From the NCBI GenBank assembly GCA_002395525.1, contig DGXE01000001.1, positions 1-42,819 on the forward strand: a DNA stretch of 42,819 bases. The letters are read 5' to 3'. Shown here piece by piece: positions 1-6,618 of this stretch; the stretch's first letter is position 1, and every line of letters begins with the position of its first letter. The notes below the pieces were generated by a model. That model was given only the letters and a program-made list of their open reading frames with translations, was not told the origin of the DNA and searched no databases. The stretch comes from Ruminococcus sp. UBA4240 (GTDB taxonomy: Bacteria; Bacillota; Clostridia; Oscillospirales; Ruminococcaceae). Made by a program: the position numbers and the translations under genes.

Positions 1-303
1 GTTTACGGATAAGTCCGAACTGATCTCGGCGATAGAAGAATACATCGCCTACTACAACACAAGGCGATATCAGATCAGACTTAGCTGCATGACACCGATG
101 GAGTATCATGATGCCTATGCTGCATGACTGAGCGAGTGCCGTGGCAAGCCCCTTTTCGTTCGTCGCTCCGCTCCTCACTTCAAAGGGGCTTGCTGGTGCG
201 CTGTCAATGACAAAGCAGCCTGCACAATTTGCACAGACTGCTTTTGGTTACTACATAGATTATTTTTGTTTTTTGCACTGTCTACTTGACAGGGGGCGGG
301 TCA
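1..303 (+). mobile_element. Right part of an IS3-like insertion sequence
   Basis: The transposase tail is followed by about 175 non-coding bases. These hold a perfect 12-bp inverted repeat (144-155 with 182-193, arms GCAAGCCCCTTT and AAAGGGGCTTGC). They end in a segment around 279-303 (CTGTCTACTTGACAGG, then GGGCGGGTCA) that looks like an IS3-family right terminal repeat ending in CA. The exact end and any target duplication cannot be confirmed because the left end is outside the window. Confidence 0.5.
2..127 (+). CDS. IS3-family transposase (OrfB), C-terminal 41 residues only
   Basis: The reading frame is open from the window edge and ends at TGA 125-127. Its last residues include IAYYNTRRYQ and, further on, MTPMEYHDAYA. 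This is the usual end of the integrase-core (rve) domain of IS3-group transposases, where a YYN.RR..Q block is followed by MTP.EY. The DDE catalytic part lies outside the window, so it is not known whether the element is intact. The call rests on recognition of this C-terminal signature. Confidence 0.8.
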   Translation, partial: FTDKSELISAIEEYIAYYNTRRYQIRLSCMTPMEYHDAYAA

Positions 304-325
304 CTTTGAGGCTGCCCGCTTTTTT
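296..325 (+). terminator. Possible rho-independent terminator at the IS end
   Basis: GCGGG (296-300) pairs with CCCGC (315-319) and is followed by TTTTTT (320-325). The stem is short. It may stop transcription leaving the IS element. Confidence 0.4.
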
Positions 326-415
326 ATAAAGTCGTATCATTTTTCATCACAGTTCCCGGCTATGATGATACACAGGCGCACAAAGCCGCCGCACGTCCTT
401 TAAGCGGCTCCGGTG

Positions 416-1180
416 TCATCTCTTTTTATACAGGACAAGCTCCGGGTCGCTGCCGTCCTTTCCATAGGTGCAGACCAGAATGAAATCCATATTCGCCAGC
501 ACCCCGAAGCACCGGTCGCCCCCGAACTCACATTCCAGCTGGTTGCCCAGATAGGTGACCTGATCGTCAAGGAACTTCACCTCATCACCGTTTGGCAGCC
601 GGTAGGGGAGATTGACGAAGCTGCCCACAAGGGCATTGAGCCTGTCAAGCTTGGGCATACCCTCGATATGCAGTTCGTTGATCTCATCTATCAGCGATTG
701 TTTGAACCTCTCAAACTCGCCGCCGTCTGAAAGCTGTTCATATCGTTTCCAGTAGTCAAGCTGGGGCAGAACAGCCTTCAGGTATTCCCTGACTTCATTC
801 TCAGAATGTTCGGCGTTCGCCATATTCTTCACGCAGACCTCTATCAGGTCATCCATGCTGCTGTACATATATCTGCCGTCGGCATAGCACCATTTGCAGT
901 AGTCCTCGTTGATCGAGCCGTCTGCTTCATGGCTCGTATTGCTTTCGTCAAGGGGCATCCCGCAGCACTGGCAGATGAGCTTTCTCGGAACGCCCAGCAG
1001 AGTATTGATAGACACATCGAACAGTTGTGAAAGCAGCTTCAGCGTCTGGGTGTTGGGTACGGTTTCCCCTGTCTCCCAGCGGCTCACCGCCTGCCTTGTG
1101 ACAAATATCTTATCAGCAAGCTCCTCCTGTGACATATCGTGTTTTATACGCAGTTCCTGAATGATGTTTCCGGTTTCCAT
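416..1180 (-). CDS. XRE-family regulator with zinc-ribbon domain
   Basis: The 254-residue protein begins with a Cro/C1-type helix-turn-helix (residues 6-62, including MSQEELADKIFVTRQAVSRWE), so it should bind DNA. A putative zinc ribbon follows: C70-x2-C73 and C95-x2-C98 with a GMPLDES segment. The C-terminal 150 residues form a conserved-looking domain that I do not recognise by name. A longer frame reaches 1261, but the start at 1180 is preferred. It is preceded by a strong GGGGAGGG ribosome site and matches where the HTH domain normally begins. The target genes are unknown, and autoregulation is suggested by the inverted repeat around its -10 box. Confidence 0.8.
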   Translation of the reverse strand: METGNIIQELRIKHDMSQEELADKIFVTRQAVSRWETGETVPNTQTLKLLSQLFDVSINTLLGVPRKLICQCCGMPLDESNTSHEADGSINEDYCKWCYADGRYMYSSMDDLIEVCVKNMANAEHSENEVREYLKAVLPQLDYWKRYEQLSDGGEFERFKQSLIDEINELHIEGMPKLDRLNALVGSFVNLPYRLPNGDEVKFLDDQVTYLGNQLECEFGGDRCFGVLANMDFILVCTYGKDGSDPELVLYKKR

Positions 1181-1214
1181 ACTGCTTACCCTCCCCTGTA
1201 GCAAACGGAAGATC

Positions 1215-1254
1215 GATCCTGTTATCATTATAATAATAGCACAGGATCTGACAA
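1215..1254 (-). promoter_or_regulatory. Promoter of the XRE gene with flanking inverted repeat
   Basis: On the minus strand, TTGTCA (1249-1254) and TATAAT (1227-1232) are separated by 16 bp. A perfect 8-bp inverted repeat, GATCCTGT (1215-1222) and ACAGGATC (1241-1248), brackets the -10 box. This is a plausible operator for the XRE protein itself. Confidence 0.6.
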
Positions 1255-1635
1255 TATGCAAGCAACTGTCTGTTGCTTTTGGCCTTTTTTCATGATCCAG
1301 GCATAAACCGCCTTGGACGACCGCATATCTGTAAGATACAGTATGCGATCCCCAAGGCGGTCTCTGTGTGTCAGTATCATAAGCCCCATTTCCACAAGAA
1401 GCTCTTCCTCCACCTTGTCATAGAGGTCGTAGACATCGAGGTAATGCTTGTAGAAGGTAACTCTGTTCACATCAGCTTTATCCGCAATTTCCTGTACGGT
1501 TATCCTTCTGAGCTCCTTTTCGGTCAGAAGCTCGGCAAGAGCATTTCCATGCTGTCACTGGGCTACTGTTCCCTTCTTTCTGTTATTGTGATACGGATCA
1601 AGGTGCCTTATGTGAAAATAATCCGGAATATCCAT
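1228..1635 (-). pseudogene. Broken TetR-family regulator
   Basis: Reading leftward from an ATG at 1635, the frame carries a TGA stop at 1555-1557 and then continues open to 1228. After the stop it encodes a typical TetR helix-turn-helix, with ELLTEKELRRITVQEIADKA followed by DVNRVTFYKHY. The downstream part is far too short for the ligand-binding domain of a normal TetR protein of about 190 residues, and it runs into the promoter of the XRE gene. The nonsense codon plus the missing C-terminus make this a decayed gene. It sits divergently from the GTPase-nuclease gene, so it may once have controlled it. No strong ribosome site is seen at 1635. Confidence 0.65.
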
Positions 1636-1642
1636 CAGATAC

Positions 1643-1671
1643 TTGCATTATCTCCCGTGATGTGATATACT
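1643..1671 (+). promoter_or_regulatory. Promoter of the GTPase-nuclease fusion gene
   Basis: TTGCAT (1643-1648) and TATACT (1666-1671) are 17 bp apart, with an extended -10 TG at 1663-1664. The 5' leader of about 45 nt contains a small hairpin (CAGGTC/GACCTG). It ends with a GGGGTGG ribosome site just before ATG 1723. Confidence 0.75.
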
Positions 1672-1722
1672 GTATGAATGACAAACAGGTCTTCACAGAC
1701 CTGATACTTTTGGGGTGGCAGT

Positions 1723-4257
1723 ATGAAAAGATGCGTAATAGGGATAGCGGCTCATGTAGACGCAGGCAAGACCACCCTTGCGGAATCACTTCTCTATACG
1801 GCGGGCATGATACGCAGGAAGGGCAGGGTGGACAACGGCACCGCCTTTCTTGACACGGAACAGGTGGAAAAGGAACGGGGCATAACTGTTTTTTCCCATC
1901 AGGCGGTGCTGGAAACGGAAAGCTCCCTGTTCACCCTGCTGGACACCCCCGGACATGAGGATTTCTCCGCCCAGACCGAGCAGGCTGTCAGTGTAATTGA
2001 TACAGCCATACTGGTGATAAGCGGCACAGACGGCATCCAGAGCCATTCCCTGCCCCTGTGGCGCATTATGGAAAAGCATCGCCTGCCTGTGGTCATATTT
2101 GTAAACAAGATGGACATATCCGCAAAAAGCCGTGAGGAGCTTCTTTCCGAGCTGCACTCCCTTTCGGACAGGGTGTGTCCCTTTGATGACATGGAGGGCA
2201 TTGCAGGGACGGATGAAGCCCTTATGAACGAATACCTTGAAAGCGGTGATCTGTTGGATGAAAGCCTTGCAAAAGCCTTCGGGAAGAGAGCCTTCTTCCC
2301 CTGCGTGTTCGGCAGCGCCCTTAAAGGGGAGGGAGCGGATGAACTGCTGCGGCTCCTTGACACACTGGCACCTGCTCCGGATAATAAAGAGACCCTCTCG
2401 GGAAGGGTCTTCAAGATAACCTACGACGGCAATACAAGGCTCACACATCTGCGGCTCACAGGGGGCACTCTCGCCCCCAGGGACTTTATCGGGGAGGAAA
2501 AGATAAATGCCCTGCGGATATACTCCGGGTCAAAGTACACCACAGCAGACAAGGTCTTCCCCGGCATGACCGCAGCTGCCGCAGGGCTCACTTCTCTTCG
2601 CCCCGGGGATGTGTTCGGTGATGAAAGGAACACTTATGCACCGGTATTCGAGCCTGTCATGACCTATCGGGTCATACCTCCCGAGGGCATGGACGAATTT
2701 GCCGTTCAGTCAGTCATGCAGCGGCTTGAGGAGGAGGATCCCCTGCTTGGGGTGCAAGCCGACAGCACGGGAGTACACGTAAAGGTCATGGGTGAGGTAC
2801 AGCTGGAGATCATCTCACGCAGGTTTTCGGAGCTTTCCGGGAAAGTACCCTCCTTTGACAGCGGTACAGTTGCATTTTTAGAGACCATAGCCGCCCCTGC
2901 TGACGGAGCAGGCCACTTTGAGCCCCTGCGCCACTACGGAGAGGTACACGTCCATATGGAGCCATTGCCCCGGGGCAGCGGCATTACCATAGACAGCAAA
3001 GTGAGTGAGGATATATTGCAGCCCGTGTGGCAGAACTCCATACTCTCCGCCCTGTCGGAAAAAAGGCACAGGGGCGTGCTTACAGGCGCCCCTCTTACGG
3101 ACGTACACATCACCCTCACGGCGGGCAAGGCTCACTTAAAGCACACCTGCGGGGGAGATCTTCGTGAAGCTGCGTGCAGGGCTGTTCGGCAGGGGCTTAT
3201 GAAGGCAGAGAGCGTTCTGCTGGAGCCCTGGTACAGCTTTGAGCTGAAGCTGCCCGCTGAGCTTACGGGAAAGGCACTGACCGGGCTGGAGCTCATGGGG
3301 GCTGTCATAGAGTACGGAGAAAGCGGCCGCATAACAGGCAGAGCCCCTGTGCGGGAAATAAACACCTTCCGCACGGAGCTTAAAGCCCTCACCCACGGCA
3401 CAGGCACCCTTTCCTGCATTCCCTGCGGATACTATCCCTGCCCCTGTCAGGATGAGATAGTAAGTGCAACAGGGTACGACCCCGGGGCGGATCTTAACGA
3501 GCCGGCAGACAGCGTATTCTGCTCCCACGGAGCGGGAGTGGCGGTGAGCTGGGACACTGCCGATGAGTATATGCACGTATCCCCGGAGGGAGACAGGCAG
3601 GAAGGAGCGCTTCCCGATGTCACCCCCGCCCGCATAGCCCGCTTTGCGGCACAGAGCTACTCAGACGAGGAGCTTATGGAGGTCTTCGAGCGCACCTACG
3701 GCAAGATAAAGCGTGACAAGCGCTATGCTGTGCGCCGTGAGGAGGTCACCCCCAAATACAAGACCTCACCCGCCCTGAAAGGTCCTGTGTATCTTCTGGT
3801 GGACGGGTACAACATCATCTTCTCCTGGGAGCGGCTTAAAAAGGCGGCGGCACAGAGCCTTGACCTTGCCCGCACTATGCTCACCGACACACTGGAAAAT
3901 TTTCAAGGCATGAAGGGCTGGCAGATAATACTGGTCTTTGATGCCTACCGGGTAAAGGGCGACAGGGAGATAGAGCGCCACGGGGAGCTTACGGTCATAT
4001 ACACCAAGGAGGCGGAGACTGCCGACACCTACATTGAACGTGCCACCCATGAACTGGCGAAAGATCACAGGGTGAGAGTAGCCACCTCTGACGGTGCGGA
4101 GCAGATGATAATACTGGGCAGCGGCGCATTCAGGATGACAGCCGCAGAGCTTGAAACGGAAGTTGCCGCTGCCTACAGGGACACAATAAAGGAAATGGAA
4201 CGGCTGGAAACAGGGGCAAAGAATGCTTCAAAAGGCATCAGAACCAATACCAAGTGA
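1723..4257 (+). CDS. Tet(M)/EF-G-like GTPase fused to a Rae1/YacP-type NYN endoribonuclease
   Basis: This is an 844-residue, two-part protein. Residues 1 to about 565 resemble ribosomal-protection proteins and EF-G. The GTPase motifs are AHVDAGKT (10-17), RGIT (52-55), DTPGHED (74-80), NKMD (128-131) and GSAL (197-200), and domains II to V follow. After a linker, residues 687-840 match YacP/Rae1, the endonuclease that cuts mRNA in the ribosomal A site in Bacillus subtilis. It has LLVDGYN (D694), VFDAYRVKG (D740), YTKEAETAD (D768) and VATSD (D790), so all the acidic positions look intact. A trans-acting GTPase and an A-site nuclease in one chain suggest a stalled-ribosome rescue or translation quality-control enzyme. 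Tetracycline resistance is possible but unproven, because the GTPase is clearly divergent from Tet(M). It has its own promoter and may run into the small membrane gene downstream. Confidence 0.88.
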   Translation: MKRCVIGIAAHVDAGKTTLAESLLYTAGMIRRKGRVDNGTAFLDTEQVEKERGITVFSHQAVLETESSLFTLLDTPGHEDFSAQTEQAVSVIDTAILVISGTDGIQSHSLPLWRIMEKHRLPVVIFVNKMDISAKSREELLSELHSLSDRVCPFDDMEGIAGTDEALMNEYLESGDLLDESLAKAFGKRAFFPCVFGSALKGEGADELLRLLDTLAPAPDNKETLSGRVFKITYDGNTRLTHLRLTGGTLAPRDFIGEEKINALRIYSGSKYTTADKVFPGMTAAAAGLTSLRPGDVFGDERNTYAPVFEPVMTYRVIPPEGMDEFAVQSVMQRLEEEDPLLGVQADSTGVHVKVMGEVQLEIISRRFSELSGKVPSFDSGTVAFLETIAAPADGAGHFEPLRHYGEVHVHMEPLPRGSGITIDSKVSEDILQPVWQNSILSALSEKRHRGVLTGAPLTDVHITLTAGKAHLKHTCGGDLREAACRAVRQGLMKAESVLLEPWYSFELKLPAELTGKALTGLELMGAVIEYGESGRITGRAPVREINTFRTELKALTHGTGTLSCIPCGYYPCPCQDEIVSATGYDPGADLNEPADSVFCSHGAGVAVSWDTADEYMHVSPEGDRQEGALPDVTPARIARFAAQSYSDEELMEVFERTYGKIKRDKRYAVRREEVTPKYKTSPALKGPVYLLVDGYNIIFSWERLKKAAAQSLDLARTMLTDTLENFQGMKGWQIILVFDAYRVKGDREIERHGELTVIYTKEAETADTYIERATHELAKDHRVRVATSDGAEQMIILGSGAFRMTAAELETEVAAAYRDTIKEMERLETGAKNASKGIRTNTK

Positions 4258-4328
4258 AATGCGGCAGTGCCCCGGACTTTCCTGCTCACTGCCCGTTTCA
4301 CAGAAAGCGACACATAAGGAACATATCA

Positions 4329-4758
4329 ATGATGACCATATCGTACAAGACAATAAAGCGCATACTGCTGATATTCACCGCTGTCCCGGTGATGATATTC
4401 TTCATCGGGTGGCTGACCCCGGCGGCTGCTGTACATCTGTGTATTGGTCACAAGGTACATACTGGAGCGCTTGCCCGAAAAGGGGGAGGTAAAGAGCCTT
4501 GATGCCTTCGTTCGTAATCACACCGCACTGTTTCTCATGCTAATGTGCTTTGCTCTGGGGAGTGCCACACCGATCACAATAGTATTCCGACAGACCTTCT
4601 ACACCATCAGGGGACCACTCCCTCCCGGAAAATACGACAAGAATTCCGACCGGTACTATTATTCCAAGATAGACGACTATTCCTTTGAGGGCGGCAGGGA
4701 AGGCAACTTCCTTGCAGAATACAAGGACTCACCCTACTATTATATCAGCAAAAAATAA
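4329..4758 (+). pseudogene. Small membrane protein gene with a frameshift
   Basis: An ATG at 4329 has an AAGGA ribosome site 8 nt upstream and encodes a hydrophobic helix (ILLIFTAVPVMIFFIGWLTP). The other frame, open from 4417 to the stop at 4758, continues with an amphipathic stretch, a second hydrophobic helix (LFLMLMCFALGSATPITIVF) and a charged, tyrosine-rich tail. Joining the two frames somewhere in 4417-4443 gives a plausible protein of about 142 residues with two membrane helices. I cannot tell whether this is a true mutation, a sequencing error or two separate genes. The family is not recognised. Confidence 0.5.
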
Positions 4759-4780
4759 CAAACCACACCCCATACACAAA

Positions 4781-4814
4781 AAGACCCGCTCATCCTTTGA
4801 GATGAACGGGTCTT
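4781..4814. terminator. Bidirectional terminator between converging genes
   Basis: AAGACCCG (from 4781) pairs with CGGGTCTT (to 4814), and TCATC/GATGA extends the stem. A-rich sequence on the left and T residues at the right allow use by both the rightward membrane gene and the leftward flavodoxin operon. Confidence 0.75.
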
Positions 4815-4832
4815 GCTGCCGTTAAGGGAGTA

Positions 4833-5240
4833 TTACTTTACAAAGTCTGCACCGAATGCCCTGCACTTTTCAAGTGCCTCGTCGTCGGGGGTGTTGTTGA
4901 CGATAAGGTCCTCTCCGCCGAACACATCGGCGCCTGCTGCCTTTGCACGCTCTGTCCAGTCCCTCATCCACTGTCCGTCGCCCCAGTCATAGGAGCCGAA
5001 GAGTGCGATGCTCTTGCCGGAGAGATCCCCCTCAATACCTGCGAAGAAGGGCTCGAACTCATCCTCCTCCAGTATCTCATCACCCATTGCAGGGCAGCCG
5101 AATGCTACCTTGTCATAGTCTGCCATGCTGCCGGAGAAATCGGCAACGGGGAAAAGCTCTGCACCTGCGCCCTCGGCAATGGCCTTAGCCATCATTTCGG
5201 TGTTGCCTGTGCCTGACCAGTAAATAACTGCTGTCTTCAT
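4833..5240 (-). CDS. Flavodoxin
   Basis: The 135-residue protein has the short-chain flavodoxin length. The FMN phosphate-binding loop is YWSGTGNTEMMA (residues 7-18). Later there are FGCPAMGDEILEEDEFEPF and FGSYDWGDGQWMRDW segments that shape the flavin site. It would carry low-potential electrons in the cytoplasm, often in place of ferredoxin when iron is short. It is the last gene of a three-gene operon. Its ATG overlaps the stop of the DUF3793 gene by one base, with a GGAGG ribosome site inside that gene. Confidence 0.92.
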   Translation of the reverse strand: MKTAVIYWSGTGNTEMMAKAIAEGAGAELFPVADFSGSMADYDKVAFGCPAMGDEILEEDEFEPFFAGIEGDLSGKSIALFGSYDWGDGQWMRDWTERAKAAGADVFGGEDLIVNNTPDDEALEKCRAFGADFVK

Positions 5241-5818
5241 TATGAAACCTCCATTGATTCAGGGAGCAGAGCCGTATAGAGATCACAGCCCTCACCCAAT
5301 CTATTGCACAGATATTCTCTGCACTTTGCATATTCATCAAAAAGCCTGAGGGCATCCAGAGTGTCCCCGTATACCTTCCACAGGCCGCACAGCTTGAAGT
5401 TCCTGCCGCCGTTTTCTATAAAGCCTGCCACATCCCGGGCGGGATAACCCAGGAACACCCCTATCTCGTGAGGAAATCCGCCTGCACAGGCTATCCTCAT
5501 GGAGAGCCTTGACAGGCACTTGCCTGCATCCATGCCGCTGCTGTAGCCGAAATCTGCCAGAAGAGACTGCACCTCCGGCAAAGCAAGTCTTTTTTCAAGC
5601 TCGCCGGGTCTGTATACATAGAGCCGCACCCTGTCCCTGCACCTGCACATCAGACGTATCCGTAACCCAAGGGTCTTGAAAGCACGGTTAAACTCCACCA
5701 CATTCTCCGTCACGCTGCACGCCCTGTCGGAGATGCACAGCAGTGAACCGCACTTTGAGCCGCACAGCGTAGGGGCTGCATACTCTGCCAGTGCCCGCTG
5801 GAATCCTGCCTCCATCAT
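5240..5818 (-). CDS. DUF3793 family protein
   Basis: This is a 192-residue cytoplasmic protein with several cysteines. It holds the segment FPHEIGVFLGYPARDVAGFI and a later CGLWKVYGD motif, both characteristic of the DUF3793 family. Its biochemical role is not known. In Clostridia the family is commonly found near flavodoxin and iron-transport genes, and here it sits between DUF2325 and flavodoxin genes. The start overlaps the stop of the DUF2325 gene by four bases (ATGA), which suggests translational coupling. Confidence 0.85.
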   Translation of the reverse strand: MMEAGFQRALAEYAAPTLCGSKCGSLLCISDRACSVTENVVEFNRAFKTLGLRIRLMCRCRDRVRLYVYRPGELEKRLALPEVQSLLADFGYSSGMDAGKCLSRLSMRIACAGGFPHEIGVFLGYPARDVAGFIENGGRNFKLCGLWKVYGDTLDALRLFDEYAKCREYLCNRLGEGCDLYTALLPESMEVS

Positions 5819-6111
5819 TCCCCCGGCACGTACTGCTCCAATACAGTCTTCAAAGCAGAGGCACTTGCGGAATGTATCCTTGCCACCGGTATATTCCCCT
5901 TGCGGGAGCGCTCATTCACGGAATGCACCATTTTGTGGGAACAGGTATTGGTAAATACCACTATAAGATCCGGTGAACCCAGCTTGTTCTCAAAATCTGC
6001 GGGCATCTGTGTGAACACCTTCGCCTTGCACTTATAGGACTTGCATATATCCTTGTAACGGCAGGACATACAGTCATTGCCTCCGACTACCACTACATTC
6101 TTTACTGCCAT
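5815..6111 (-). CDS. DUF2325 family protein
   Basis: The 98-residue protein opens with a beta strand and glycine loop (NVVVVGGNDCM). It then has a cysteine cluster, CMSCRYKDICKSYKC, and a later TNTCSHKMVHSV segment, matching the DUF2325 family. The closely placed cysteines and histidine suggest metal or cluster binding, which is inference. It is the first gene of the operon and has a strong AAGGAGG ribosome site. Upstream lie a consensus promoter and two palindromes, so metal-dependent repression is likely. Confidence 0.8.
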   Translation of the reverse strand: MAVKNVVVVGGNDCMSCRYKDICKSYKCKAKVFTQMPADFENKLGSPDLIVVFTNTCSHKMVHSVNERSRKGNIPVARIHSASASALKTVLEQYVPGE

Positions 6112-6125
6112 CCCCGCCTCCTTGC

Positions 6126-6174
6126 GTTAGCTTTCGCTAACTTATAACCATAAATAAAGTTAGCAAATGCTAAC
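6126..6174 (-). promoter_or_regulatory. Two operator-like palindromes upstream of the DUF2325 operon
   Basis: GTTAGCTTTCGCTAAC (6126-6141) and GTTAGCAAATGCTAAC (6159-6174) are perfect 6-bp-arm palindromes with 4-bp centres. They lie 33 bp apart centre to centre, about three helical turns. The second abuts the -10 box and the first lies in the leader, so a bound repressor would block transcription. A DtxR/IdeR-like iron regulator is a reasonable guess from the gene content and the TTAG/CTAA core. Confidence 0.7.
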
Positions 6175-6181
6175 AGAAAAT

Positions 6182-6210
6182 AGTATATCATAATTCCATA
6201 AGTTTGTCAA
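6182..6210 (-). promoter_or_regulatory. Promoter of the DUF2325-DUF3793-flavodoxin operon
   Basis: On the minus strand, TTGACA (6205-6210) and TATACT (6182-6187) are separated by 17 bp. This is a near-consensus promoter, divergent from the pheS leader promoter 31 bp away. Confidence 0.85.
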
Positions 6211-6241
6211 GTATTTTTTGCAAATTTTAGGAAAAAAGGGC

Positions 6242-6270
6242 TTGATTTTTTTTGGCACATGGTTTATAAT
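6242..6270 (+). promoter_or_regulatory. Promoter of the pheS T-box leader
   Basis: TTGATT (6242-6247) and a perfect TATAAT (6265-6270) are separated by 17 bp. Transcription should begin near 6277 and gives a leader of about 340 nt before pheS. Confidence 0.85.
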
Positions 6271-6276
6271 AATCAG

Positions 6277-6596
6277 GTAAACGCAGTGATCGGGCTGGGA
6301 CAGGCAGCAGGCGGCATGGGCAAGTACAGGTGGTATGAGCAAGTGCAGGCGGCAGTCAAGTCCCTTAGTAACCGTGTGGCATATGTGGATACAGAGAACG
6401 GGCTCATATGGCTGAAAGGCCCGTGACACACACACTGGCGAATTTCCCCCGGGAGCGGCACCTGTGAAAGCATTCATAGCGGGTGACGGCAGCGCACCGT
6501 TAGGGCGCAGGGAATGTTGGTTCCTCTCTTGCAGGTTGGTGTAAAACTGAGCATTAGCTTTGCCTTGTCAAGTGATCACTTGGCAGGGCTTTTTTA
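6277..6596 (+). ncRNA. T-box leader, predicted to sense uncharged tRNA-Phe
   Basis: The leader has the order of T-box landmarks: an AGTGATCGGG block near the start, ACAGAGAACGGGC and GGCTGAAAGGCCCGT in the distal part of stem I (6391-6423), then GAATTTC with a TTC (Phe) specifier candidate at 6444-6446. These are followed by a CCGGGAGC...TGAAAG...TAGC stem and CCGTTA (6497-6502). TGGT at 6518-6521 could pair with the ACCA end of tRNA-Phe. The canonical AGGGTGG.ACCGCG string is not conserved, so this is a divergent member. CTTGCAGG (6529-6536) can pair with CCTTGTCAAG of the terminator, giving an antiterminator. Under phenylalanine starvation it would let transcription into pheS. Confidence 0.72.
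6562..6595 (+). terminator. Conditional terminator of the pheS T-box leader
   Basis: CCTTGTCAAGTG pairs with CACTTGGCAGGG around a very short loop and is followed by TTTTTT. The strong stem lies just upstream of pheS and is the regulated stop of the leader. Confidence 0.85.
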
Positions 6597-6618
6597 ATAT
6601 ATACAAAGGACTGATATT

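Noticed and set aside
1786..2448. Long leftward open frame of 220 codons
   Set aside because: It is the antisense shadow of the GTPase-nuclease gene, has no ribosome site and no recognisable domain.
1723..4257. Calling the gene a tetracycline resistance determinant such as tet(M) or tet(W)
   Set aside because: The GTPase motifs fit the superfamily but the sequence is clearly divergent and carries a nuclease domain; resistance cannot be claimed from sequence.
6160..6477. Leftward open frame of 105 codons in the pheS leader region
   Set aside because: The region carries a promoter pair, operators and a T-box RNA; the translated product looks random.
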